Assembly (NCBI GenBank): GCA_039960995.1
Contig: JBDVKF010000095.1
Span: 1 to 64,000, forward strand
Direction: 5' to 3'
DNA: 64,000 nucleotides
DNA from: JABSSA01 sp039960995
GTDB taxonomy: Bacteria; Pseudomonadota; Alphaproteobacteria; Rhodobacterales; Rhodobacteraceae
Part shown: positions 45,079 to 52,809 of the stretch, piece by piece
How the letters are laid out: the number at the start of each line of letters is the position of its first letter
How positions within the stretch are numbered: the first letter of the stretch is position 1
Position numbers and translations under genes: made by a program
Notes under the pieces: model-generated
The model's database searches: none
Told to the model about the DNA's origin: nothing
The model's input: the letters and a program-made list of their open reading frames with translations, nothing else

Positions 45079-45396
45079 ATCTATAACTCTGGCGTTTCAT
45101 CTGACTAGCAAATGGGATCTTAAGTATTTGATACAACGCTGGTTGACGTTTACGTAAGCTGGACGTCGCGTCACTTTTGAAGAGCCGTTTGGTAGGGGTG
45201 GTTTTGCCTAACGATAGGTATGAAAATATCTAAAACGAAATCAATAGCTTTGACCCATAATCGATGTGATCCAAGGAGGTTTCACGCCGTCGTGTAGCGA
45301 TTGAAACCGTCTGCATTTCCGCAGCCAAGTGTTCAAAGGGAAGACCTGAATTTGTAGCATTGAGGTTAACGGGTAACTCAAAGGAATTTAGCGAAC
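45079..45396. other. 318-bp region between two merR genes
   Basis: It holds the merR1 promoter and the 13-bp motif at 45145-45157. The rest shows no gene: an AAGGAGG ribosome-like sequence near 45274 is not followed by an open frame. Confidence 0.55.
45145..45157 (+). promoter_or_regulatory. Shared 13-bp motif GACGTTTACGTAA before merR1
   Basis: It matches 40419-40431 (minus strand) in 13 of 13 bases. It lies 67 bp before the merR1 start, within the expected promoter. Confidence 0.65.
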
Positions 45397-45786
45397 TCAC
45401 TCAGTCTTTTGCGACAAGCTACCTTCAATTTTATCGCGCAACGACTTCAGTTCGTCGATCGCTTCGCCCATTTGCTTGCGTTGCTCGGCCAGTTCGCTCA
45501 GTTGCCGATCCGCGAGTTCAACCCAAGCTTTCATTTGCGCTTCGTTGCCCTGTTCTTCGTAAATTTGAAGCCACTGGCGAATTTCTTCCAGTTGAAAGCC
45601 AAATTTTCGGCCGCGTAGGATCAACTTCATTCTGGCGCATTCGCGTGCACCGTAAAAGCGGGACCGCCCTTCGCGGTCTGGTTGAAGAAGCTCTATATAC
45701 TCATAATATCGTAGTGTACGCGGCGTTACATCAAACTCCGCACACATCTCCTTGAAACTCAAACGTGCATCGTCAGCCATAGCCAT
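45397..45786 (-). CDS. MerR-family regulator (second copy)
   Basis: The protein has 129 aa from ATG 45786, chosen because AAGGAG sits 8 bp upstream. The winged helix (FKEMCAEFDVTPRTLRYYEYIELLQP) and helix ARMKLILRGRKFGFQLEEIRQWL match the first MerR protein closely, but the C-terminal coiled coil differs (AWVELADRQLSELAEQRKQM). The two copies are therefore an old duplication. It is divergent from the thioesterase pair, so it may control those genes. No effector cysteines are visible. Confidence 0.88.
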   Translation of the reverse strand: MAMADDARLSFKEMCAEFDVTPRTLRYYEYIELLQPDREGRSRFYGARECARMKLILRGRKFGFQLEEIRQWLQIYEEQGNEAQMKAWVELADRQLSELAEQRKQMGEAIDELKSLRDKIEGSLSQKTE

Positions 45787-45887
45787 AAACCTCACTCCTT
45801 ACATCCAAGCCTAATGACGCGTTTGCATTCGTGCAACCGCTTGGGTTGCACTTCCTGCAGGGTGCTGTTCATTTATACGCGAACAAG

Positions 45888-46328
45888 ATGACGGATTTCA
45901 TGACTGACATAGCCAAACGCGCACGCCAATTCATTGAAGGTATCCCGCATTCGCGAGATCTGAAAATGGAACTTGTCACCATCGGCGATGGCGTCGCCAC
46001 AATACGCATGCCTTATGATGATCGCCTTATTGGTGATCCCGAAACACGTGTAATCGCCGGGGGGGCTGTGTCTGCTTTGATGGATACGTGCTGCGGTGCG
46101 GCCGTCATGAGCCACCCACAAAGTCCCGGCGTTACGGCCACGTTGGATTTGCGCATTGATTACATGCGTCCGGCCAAACCCGGCGACGCCATAACAACCC
46201 GCGCAGAATGTTACCAAATGACCCGATCAGTGGCGTTTGTGCGGGCCGAAGCATGGGACGCAGATGATCAAAACCCTGTTGCGATGGCCACTGCAGCCTT
46301 CACTGTTGAGCAGGTGAAAAGCAAATGA
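45888..46328 (+). CDS. PaaI-type hotdog thioesterase
   Basis: The protein has 146 aa from ATG 45888. A hotdog-fold core shows LIGDPETRVIAGGAVSALMDTCCGAAVM, then VTATLDLRIDYMRPAKPGDAITTRAE and a closing VAMATAAF. The GGAVSALMDT helix with Asp is the usual catalytic centre of PaaI-like acyl-CoA thioesterases. It probably frees CoA from aromatic or medium-chain acyl-CoA. It overlaps the next, similar gene by 4 bp (ATGA). An upstream start at 45831 is possible but lacks support. Confidence 0.85.
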   Translation: MTDFMTDIAKRARQFIEGIPHSRDLKMELVTIGDGVATIRMPYDDRLIGDPETRVIAGGAVSALMDTCCGAAVMSHPQSPGVTATLDLRIDYMRPAKPGDAITTRAECYQMTRSVAFVRAEAWDADDQNPVAMATAAFTVEQVKSK

Positions 46329-46825
46329 AGCGTTCCCCTCCTGAACCTGTCCAGATTGTCAAAGAACGTAGAGACGCCGCATTGCGTGATTTGATTGCCG
46401 GTGTTCCGTATATCCAATTTTTGGGTATGCAATTCGACCGACGCGGGGATGAATTAACCGGCGTTTTACCCTTCAACGAAAAACTGATCGGGAACCCAAT
46501 ACTACCAGCAATTCATGGTGGCGTGACAGCCGCGTTTCTTGAGGTGACCGCAGTGGTGACTTTAAGCTGGGCCTATCTGTGGGACGATATAGAACGTGGC
46601 ACATTGACGACCCATGATGCGTCTCAACGTCGTTTACCGAAAACCGTTGATTTCAGTACGGATTACTTGCGGTCGGGATTGCCAAGAGACGCTTACGCGC
46701 GTGCTCGGATCAATCGCAAGGGGCGTCGGTATGCCAGCGTCCATGTCGAGGCGTGGCAAGACAATCGCGCACGGCTGTTTGCACAAGGCACTGGTCATTT
46801 TGTGATGCCGAAACGCCGTGACTGA
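46325..46825 (+). CDS. Second PaaI-type hotdog thioesterase
   Basis: The protein has 166 aa. It is related to the gene before it: LIGNPILPAIHGGVTAAFLEVTAVVTLSW replaces the GGAVSALMD helix, with Glu in place of the usual Asp, and KTVDFSTDYLRSGLPRDAYARARI forms the central strand. The pair may form a heteromer or serve two substrates. It starts inside the stop of the first gene and its end overlaps the MATE gene by 8 bp, so the three are one transcript. Confidence 0.82.
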   Translation: MKRSPPEPVQIVKERRDAALRDLIAGVPYIQFLGMQFDRRGDELTGVLPFNEKLIGNPILPAIHGGVTAAFLEVTAVVTLSWAYLWDDIERGTLTTHDASQRRLPKTVDFSTDYLRSGLPRDAYARARINRKGRRYASVHVEAWQDNRARLFAQGTGHFVMPKRRD

Positions 46826-48149
46826 CACGAAACTGTCGCAGCAACCGCAGCCGCTGACACATGGGCGCGTCCTTCGTATCGCCTTACCCATTGTATTGTC
46901 GAATGCCACGGTGCCGATTCTTGGCGCTGTTGACGTTGGGGTTGTAGGGCAAATGGGGCAGGCGGCCCCAATCGGGGCGGTCGCACTTGGCGCAATTATT
47001 TTGTCCACAGCGTTTTGGATATTTGGGTTTCTACGCATGGGAACGGTCGGCTTGGTTGGGCAAGCCGCCGGAGCGGGCGACGACGCCGAAGTTTCGGCCA
47101 TCCTAACCCGTGCCTTGATTGTTGCATGGGTCGGCGGATTGCTCCTTATTGCCTGTTATCCTTTGATCATCTGGCTGTCCTTTTCTTGGGACCCAACAAG
47201 CCCAGAAGTTGAAAACCTCGCGCGCGAATATCTGTTCATCCGCATCTGGTCCGCCCCGCTGGCCATTACGATTTACGCCTGTACCGGCTGGCTGGTGGCC
47301 ATGGAGCGGACGGGCGCAGTGTTCTGGATCCAGTTGCTTATGAACGGTCTAAATGTCGCTTTAGATCTGTGGTTTGTGCTTGGGTTGGGTTGGGGTGTGC
47401 CTGGCGTGGCATTTGCAACGGTCATTGCGGAAATCTCAGGGGCGGGGATGGCGCTTTGGTTTTGCCGCGATGCGTTTGGACAGGGGTATTGGCGCGATTG
47501 GACGCGCGTGCTGGACAAGGCGCGATTGGTGCGCATGGCGCTGTTGAACCGAGACATTCTTGTGCGATCTCTGCTTTTGACAGGGATTTTTACGTCCTTC
47601 ACGTTTCTGGGCGCGCAATTTGGCGACGTGACACTGGCCGCAAACGAAGTGTTGCTGCAATTTCTGCACATCACAGCATATGCTTTGGATGGGTTTGCCT
47701 TTACGGCTGAAACCCTTGTTGCCCGAGCTATCGGGCGGGGTGATCGCGGACGCCTGCGTCGCAGTGCAATGTTAACCGGGATGTGGGGATTTGGCATTTG
47801 CGTGCTTTTGGCAGTGGCCTTTGCACTGGCCGGCCCGTGGATCATAGATACGATGGCCAAGGATGAGGCGGTTCAATCTGCGGCGCGGTCTTATTTGCCC
47901 TACATGGTATTCGCGCCACTGTTGGGATGCGCTGCGTGGATGCTTGATGGTATTTTCATTGGCGCGGCACGGGGTGCGGATATGCGGAACATGATGCTGC
48001 TCAGTGCCGCTGCCTATATGATAGCTGCCGTTGTGTTCATGCCGATTTGGGGCAATCACGGTTTGTGGATGGCACTGCTGGTGTCCTTTGTTGCGCGCGG
48101 TATAACCTTGGGGTTTCGGTATCCGGCGCTTGAACGGCTCACTCAATAG
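46818..48149 (+). CDS. MATE-family efflux transporter (DinF-like)
   Basis: The protein has 443 aa and twelve predicted membrane helices in two bundles. MATE signatures include IVLSNATVPILGAVDVGVVGQMG and AAPIGAVALGAIIL in the first half, and the second half repeats the pattern (FTAETLVARAIGRGDRGRLRRS). The DinF-like branch exports cationic or hydrophobic compounds using H+ or Na+ gradients. It starts at GTG 46818, inside the thioesterase stop. It may export products released by the two thioesterases, though this is only a positional inference. Confidence 0.9.
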   Translation: MTDTKLSQQPQPLTHGRVLRIALPIVLSNATVPILGAVDVGVVGQMGQAAPIGAVALGAIILSTAFWIFGFLRMGTVGLVGQAAGAGDDAEVSAILTRALIVAWVGGLLLIACYPLIIWLSFSWDPTSPEVENLAREYLFIRIWSAPLAITIYACTGWLVAMERTGAVFWIQLLMNGLNVALDLWFVLGLGWGVPGVAFATVIAEISGAGMALWFCRDAFGQGYWRDWTRVLDKARLVRMALLNRDILVRSLLLTGIFTSFTFLGAQFGDVTLAANEVLLQFLHITAYALDGFAFTAETLVARAIGRGDRGRLRRSAMLTGMWGFGICVLLAVAFALAGPWIIDTMAKDEAVQSAARSYLPYMVFAPLLGCAAWMLDGIFIGAARGADMRNMMLLSAAAYMIAAVVFMPIWGNHGLWMALLVSFVARGITLGFRYPALERLTQ

Positions 48150-48155
48150 ACGGGA

Positions 48156-49199
48156 TTACAGCCAGCTGTCGCGGGAATGTCCGACGGCATGACTTACATT
48201 TTCAAATCCATCGCGTGCCAACAACGTATCAAGTTCATTAGCGATACGCGCCGCCAGGCTGAGACCTCCAAAAACAAGACCGGTATAAAGCTGCACGGCT
48301 GACGCACCGGCTTTGATCTTGGCATACGCCTGTTCGCCGCTCGCGACGCCACCAACCCCAATCAAGGGAATGTCAGTCAATGTCGACAATCGGGCCAAAA
48401 CGCGCGTCGAGGTTTCAAACAAAGGCTGACCGGATAGCCCGCCTTTTTCGGGCGCGTGTTGGCTTTTCAAGTTGTCACGTGACAGCGTGGTGTTCGTGGC
48501 GATGATGGCGTCGATGCGGGCATCGGTCGCCACCTTGGCAATGTCTGCGATATCTTGATCAGAAAGGTCAGGGGCAATCTTAAGAAAGATCGGCGTTTTG
48601 CCGCGAATTTGGCAGACACCATCCAACAAGGCCGCCAACGCCATTGGACCTTGTAGGTCGCGCAGTTTTTCTGTGTTTGGGCTCGAAACATTGATCGTCG
48701 CAAAATCAACGTGGGGCTGGGCCAGTTCCAACACCTTGATGAAATCATCGGCCCGGTTTGGGCTGTCTTTGTTTGCGCCTAGGTTCAAGCCCACAGGCAC
48801 GGCAGTGCTGGGTTTTTGGGATAAACGGTCCGCGATAGCTTCGATGCCATCATTGTTAAACCCGAACCGGTTGATCGCTGCGTGATCTTCGGCCAATCGA
48901 AACAGACGTGGTTTGGGGTTTCCGGGTTGCGCCAAAGGCGTCGCGGCACCCACTTCGATGAACCCGAAACCGGATTTCATAAGCGGCGCGACAACTTCGG
49001 CGTTTTTATCAAATCCGGCGGCAAGCCCAATGGGATTCAGCAAATCAAGGCCTGCGACTTTGGTGCGCAATCGATCCGACGTGAAAGGGCCCGGAGTGGG
49101 GGCAAAGGGCGTGCGCAACGCCCGCAACGCCAATCCATGTGCCAATTCCGGATCAATCCGAAGCAAAGCGCCCAGGCCGAGCTTTTCAACAACCTTCAT
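48156..49199 (-). CDS. pyrD: Dihydroorotate dehydrogenase (quinone), class 2
   Basis: This 347-aa membrane-linked FMN enzyme oxidises dihydroorotate to orotate in pyrimidine synthesis, passing electrons to quinone. The N-terminal helix, NPIGLAAGFDKNAEV, the FMN-binding GLNLGANKDS, the catalytic Ser in INVSSPNTEKLRDLQ and the LIGVGGVASGEQAYAKI phosphate-binding end are present. Length and the N-terminal extension fit class 2. Its start overlaps the stop of the DUF952/DUF1330-like gene (ATGA), so they are co-transcribed. Confidence 0.97.
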   Translation of the reverse strand: MKVVEKLGLGALLRIDPELAHGLALRALRTPFAPTPGPFTSDRLRTKVAGLDLLNPIGLAAGFDKNAEVVAPLMKSGFGFIEVGAATPLAQPGNPKPRLFRLAEDHAAINRFGFNNDGIEAIADRLSQKPSTAVPVGLNLGANKDSPNRADDFIKVLELAQPHVDFATINVSSPNTEKLRDLQGPMALAALLDGVCQIRGKTPIFLKIAPDLSDQDIADIAKVATDARIDAIIATNTTLSRDNLKSQHAPEKGGLSGQPLFETSTRVLARLSTLTDIPLIGVGGVASGEQAYAKIKAGASAVQLYTGLVFGGLSLAARIANELDTLLARDGFENVSHAVGHSRDSWL

Positions 49200-49957
49200 C
49201 CGAATGCCTTACCATTGATGGATGGGGCACAACGCAACAATCGGGACGTTTCCACAGCCGCTTGGCGATGGACAACAGCGCGTTGGTAATCCGCGTCTGT
49301 CACCATTTCAAGGAAGGCATTTGCAGAAGGATAACGTGCAATAAACACCGCATCCCAAACTTCGGTTGCGGGTCCAATGAGCGCGGTTTCAAAGCCGCCG
49401 CGCCAAAGGATATCACCACCAACACGTTCCAGAAATGGCGCTGTTTCGCGCCCGTAATTTGCATATGCTTCAGCGCCTGACAGTCCAGCAGACCCATGCC
49501 CGTCGGGATATTGAGCAACTGCACGCAAGCGCACCAGATTGAGCATATTTATTTCCGTATCGCGTGGCAGCGCTTTGAATGCTTCAAATTGCATGCGGTC
49601 TGGATCAACAAACGTATCTGCCCAATTGATTTCTGGTGGAAATCGATGTGCGCCGTCAACAAAAGGAAGACCCGTATGCCAACGCATTTGGTCCAGCCGC
49701 AATGGTGCGTAAAGATGCGGGAACAATGCGCCGCCTCGTGACGGCTCCCAAACAAGTTTGTCCAATCCATCCGCTTCATATGCGGCAAGGACCAACCCTT
49801 CGATATTCGCGAAATGCTTGGCCGCTGTTTCCGCCGCCTGTTCAGCAGTAGAAAAATGCACATAGTCGTCAGCGATATCGATTGGTGCGCCCTGGGTTTC
49901 CCCCTTTTGGCGCAGGTCGGCCCATTCTTCGGCCCGCAGGATCTTGTAAATAAGCAT
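49196..49957 (-). CDS. DUF952 plus DUF1330-like fusion protein
   Basis: The protein has 253 aa from ATG 49957. Residues about 1-105 (MLIYKILRAEEWADLRQ ... DIADDYVHFSTAEQAAET) match DUF952, a small ADP-ribosyltransferase-like fold. Residues about 130-250 (EINMLNLVRLRAVAQYP, then VWDAVFIARYPSANAFLEMV and ADYQRAVVHR) match the DUF1330 dimeric alpha+beta barrel. The two domains are usually separate genes. The function of neither domain is established. It is coupled to pyrD by a 4-bp overlap. A start at 50017 adds 20 unlikely residues. Confidence 0.75.
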   Translation of the reverse strand: MLIYKILRAEEWADLRQKGETQGAPIDIADDYVHFSTAEQAAETAAKHFANIEGLVLAAYEADGLDKLVWEPSRGGALFPHLYAPLRLDQMRWHTGLPFVDGAHRFPPEINWADTFVDPDRMQFEAFKALPRDTEINMLNLVRLRAVAQYPDGHGSAGLSGAEAYANYGRETAPFLERVGGDILWRGGFETALIGPATEVWDAVFIARYPSANAFLEMVTDADYQRAVVHRQAAVETSRLLRCAPSINGKAFG

Positions 49958-50126
49958 GGAACGGTCTTGGCCTGCGATTGCCGAGGCGTCAAGCGATCTG
50001 GTGCATTGTTTGGGCACTTTTCATGCGCCACACATGCCATTACGCAAAGGAACCACAAGGCTGTTTGACTCCTGTCACCAGTCCACGCCAAAGTAGTATG
50101 ACAAAAAACCACAGGGGGCATTTCAA

Positions 50127-51686
50127 ATGCATCGATTCCTTACAGCCACTGCTGCTCTCGCGCTTAGCGCTGGCACTAGCTTTGCGGATTACACACTGAC
50201 CATTCTGCACACCAATGATTTTCACGCGCGCTTTGAGCCGATCAGCAAATACGATTCTGGATGTAGCGCTGAGGATAACGACGCAGGAGAATGTTTTGGC
50301 GGATCAGCGCGTCTGATGACGGCTATTAGCGAAGCCAAAGCAAGATCAAATAACTGGATGCTTTTGGACGGGGGCGATCAGTTTCAAGGCACCCTGTTTT
50401 ACACTTACTACAAAGGTAAGTTGGCAGCAGAGATGATGAACCAAATGGGTTACACGGCGATGACCGTCGGCAACCACGAGTTCAACCATGGCCCCGAAGT
50501 TTTACGCGGATTTATCGACGCAGTTGAATTCCCGGTTCTGATGTCTAATGCAGATTTCACCGGCGAACCTTTACTGGCGGATGTATTGTTGAAATCAACA
50601 GTGATCGAGCAAGGTGGCGAAAAGATTGGTCTGATCGGTTTAACGCCGCAAAGCACGGGCGAATTGTCTTCACCAGGTCCAAATGTGACGTTTGGTGATC
50701 CTGCACCTGCAGCCCAAGCAGAAGTCGACCGGCTGACCGCAGAGGGCGTTAGTAAGATCGTGCTTTTGTCGCACTCTGGTTACCAAACTGACCTGTACAT
50801 CGCGGATGCAACGACGGGCATCGATGTGATCGTTGGTGGGCACACGAACACATATCTCAACAGTGACGACGACAGCGCCGACGGACCCTATCCAACCGTT
50901 CAAAACGGCGTGTCGATTGTTCAGGCTTATGCCTACGGCAAATACTTGGGCGAATTGAACGTGACGTTTGATGATGACGGAAATGTTCTTTCTGCAAAAG
51001 GCGGCCCGATCCTTATGGATGCGAGCGTGTCCGAGGACGAAGCTGTAAGAGCCCGTATCGCAGAAGCGGCGGAACCGCTGGACGAAATCCGTAACAAAGT
51101 CGTGGCTGAAGCAGCAGAATCGATTGAAGGGGATCGCAAGTTCTGCCGTGCCGAAGAATGCCAAATGGGGTCTTTGATTGCTGATGCGATGCTGGATCGG
51201 GTCAAGGATCAGGGTATCGAAGTGGCCATCCAGAATGGTGGTGGTATCCGTGCGTCAATCGATGCAGGTCCGGTCACAATGGGCGAAGTGCTCACAGTAC
51301 TTCCATTCCAGAACACACTTTCGACTTTCAAAGTGTCGGGCGCCGTGCTGAAGGATGCGTTGGAAAACGGTGTAAGCCAAATTGAAGAGGGCGCAGGCCG
51401 CTTCCCGCAAGTGGCGGGCATGACCTTTGGCTTTGATGCAACCAAACCAGCAGGTGACCGCATTACCGAAGTCTTGGTGAACGGCGCACCTTTGGACATG
51501 GAGAAGGTCTATGGCGTCGTTTCGAACAACTATGTTCGGAATGGTGGCGATGGATATGACATGTTCAAAACTGCTGACGACGCATATGATTACGGACCTG
51601 ATCTGGCTGATGTCACTGCAGAATTCCTTGCCGCAAAGGGACCGTTCTCTCCGTACACGGATGGACGTATCTCAGCTGCTGAATAA
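50127..51686 (+). CDS. Secreted 5'-nucleotidase/UDP-sugar hydrolase (UshA-like)
   Basis: The protein has 519 aa and a signal peptide (TATAALALSAGTSFA). The metallophosphatase domain shows LTILHTNDFHARFEP, LLDGGDQFQGTL, TVGNHEFNHGPE and VLLSHSGYQTD, giving the two-metal site. The 5'-nucleotidase C-terminal domain (about 340-515) includes AIQNGGGIRASIDAG and VSNNYVRNGGDGYDMF, which bind the base. It releases phosphate from extracellular nucleotides and feeds the nucleosides to salvage. GGGGG lies upstream of the ATG. A strong terminator follows. Confidence 0.93.
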   Translation: MHRFLTATAALALSAGTSFADYTLTILHTNDFHARFEPISKYDSGCSAEDNDAGECFGGSARLMTAISEAKARSNNWMLLDGGDQFQGTLFYTYYKGKLAAEMMNQMGYTAMTVGNHEFNHGPEVLRGFIDAVEFPVLMSNADFTGEPLLADVLLKSTVIEQGGEKIGLIGLTPQSTGELSSPGPNVTFGDPAPAAQAEVDRLTAEGVSKIVLLSHSGYQTDLYIADATTGIDVIVGGHTNTYLNSDDDSADGPYPTVQNGVSIVQAYAYGKYLGELNVTFDDDGNVLSAKGGPILMDASVSEDEAVRARIAEAAEPLDEIRNKVVAEAAESIEGDRKFCRAEECQMGSLIADAMLDRVKDQGIEVAIQNGGGIRASIDAGPVTMGEVLTVLPFQNTLSTFKVSGAVLKDALENGVSQIEEGAGRFPQVAGMTFGFDATKPAGDRITEVLVNGAPLDMEKVYGVVSNNYVRNGGDGYDMFKTADDAYDYGPDLADVTAEFLAAKGPFSPYTDGRISAAE

Positions 51687-51697
51687 CCAGCCAATGA

Positions 51698-51727
51698 CAT
51701 TGGCGCGTGTTTTTCACGCGCCAGTGT
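51698..51727 (+). terminator. Intrinsic terminator of the 5'-nucleotidase gene
   Basis: A perfect 9-bp stem TGGCGCGTG / CACGCGCCA (51701-51723) with loop TTTTT is extended by ACA/TGT pairs and followed by GTGTTTTAC. Confidence 0.75.
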
Positions 51728-51755
51728 TTTACAGATCCAAATCTGTGGGACTACT

Positions 51756-52166
51756 TTATAGCGCACGTTCGTCTGATGACGCGTTCAAGTAATACCGCAC
51801 CGCATCTTGGACATGTCGAAACCGATCTCCACCCAAATGTTTGCCACCATACCAGCGCGTTACGACGATTATCTCATCACAGATTTCGTCACGTTCCAAC
51901 ATCGCCAGAATAATGTTGCCCGCGCCACTTTCTCCGTCGTCACCTTTAAATGCACCGTTTGCTGTGACCACAGCCCAGGAATGATGGGTCGCTTTTGCGA
52001 ACTTCTTTTTGCGTTTGAGCATTTTGATGAACGTCTTTGCGTCCTGAGCCGATGTGCAATGCCCACCAGAAACGGCATATTTTGAACCGCGATCCGTAAT
52101 GATGTTTTCAAAAACCTGCATGATTGGATCAGTCAGCGGAAAGATTGTTCCAACGGCGCGCTGCAT
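51756..52166 (-). CDS. IMPACT/YigZ family protein
   Basis: The protein has 136 aa from ATG 52166. It has the N-terminal UPF0029/IMPACT fold: SKYAVSGGHCTSAQDAKTFIKML, SWAVVTANGAFKGDDGESG and VVTRWYGGKHLGGDRF. This fragment matches the family core; the C-terminal YigZ extension is absent, so this is the short form. Related proteins act on translation factors or tRNA handling, but no clear enzyme activity is known. It overlaps the flavodoxin gene end by 38 bp on the same strand. Confidence 0.8.
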   Translation of the reverse strand: MQRAVGTIFPLTDPIMQVFENIITDRGSKYAVSGGHCTSAQDAKTFIKMLKRKKKFAKATHHSWAVVTANGAFKGDDGESGAGNIILAMLERDEICDEIIVVTRWYGGKHLGGDRFRHVQDAVRYYLNASSDERAL

Positions 52167-52695
52167 TGGCAATACGTAATCCAAAGTCGTTGGCCGTTTG
52201 GCGATCCTCTGGGCGCAGCATTTCCTTTTTATCCCGCGAAGATGTGGCCATAAGCCCTATCCAGGAACCATCCCAATTGAGCCCATCATAGTCTGGAAAA
52301 ACAGGGGCACCAACACTGGTTTGCCCCACCCAGACCATTCCCATCTGTGCCGCGTAAGTTTGCATGCGCTGCAGGGCAACCAGTTTGTCACCGGATGGAT
52401 GACTGGCCACAGTAAAGCCCGCGGCAAACTTGTCAGTCCAACCGGGATTGGGCCACCGATCAGCGGCGGCATCTTCCAAGAATGAGTCAAAGCTGGCAGC
52501 CGTAGATCCCATGTATGTCGGTGATCCAAAGACAATGGCATGACAGGCGTCTAACGCGTGCCAATCGTCGTTTTGGATGCGCGTCACATCGATAAGATGA
52601 GCGCAACCTTGTCCACAACCCTTGGCAATTTCCTGGGCCAATTGTGCGGTGTGCCCGGCACCGGAAAAGTAAGGTATGCAGATCGAAAGTTTCAT
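52129..52695 (-). CDS. Flavodoxin/NADPH-FMN reductase-like protein
   Basis: The protein has 188 aa. A flavodoxin fold is visible: KLSICIPYFSGAGHTAQLAQ (phosphate loop of FMN) and IVFGSPTYMGSTAASFDSFL (ring contact). It resembles WrbA or other NAD(P)H-FMN reductases and could reduce quinones or act as an electron carrier. No metal or disulfide motif is evident. It is transcribed with the IMPACT protein gene. Confidence 0.82.
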   Translation of the reverse strand: MKLSICIPYFSGAGHTAQLAQEIAKGCGQGCAHLIDVTRIQNDDWHALDACHAIVFGSPTYMGSTAASFDSFLEDAAADRWPNPGWTDKFAAGFTVASHPSGDKLVALQRMQTYAAQMGMVWVGQTSVGAPVFPDYDGLNWDGSWIGLMATSSRDKKEMLRPEDRQTANDFGLRIANAARRWNNLSAD

Positions 52696-52809
52696 TGGAA
52701 TTCCTAACGGTGGCTTTGTGTTCGACTGGTGCTATTTCACAGCGAAAATGACGTTAGGAACCAGTTATGCGAGTTCCGAAATTGATCCGATGCGTATAAC
52801 TAGCGTGAG

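Noticed and set aside
45260..45396. AAGGAGG ribosome site in the merR intergenic region
   Set aside because: It is followed by no start codon with an open frame of useful length.
47273..47860. 195-aa minus-strand frame inside the MATE gene
   Set aside because: It is antisense to the transporter and lacks any recognised feature.
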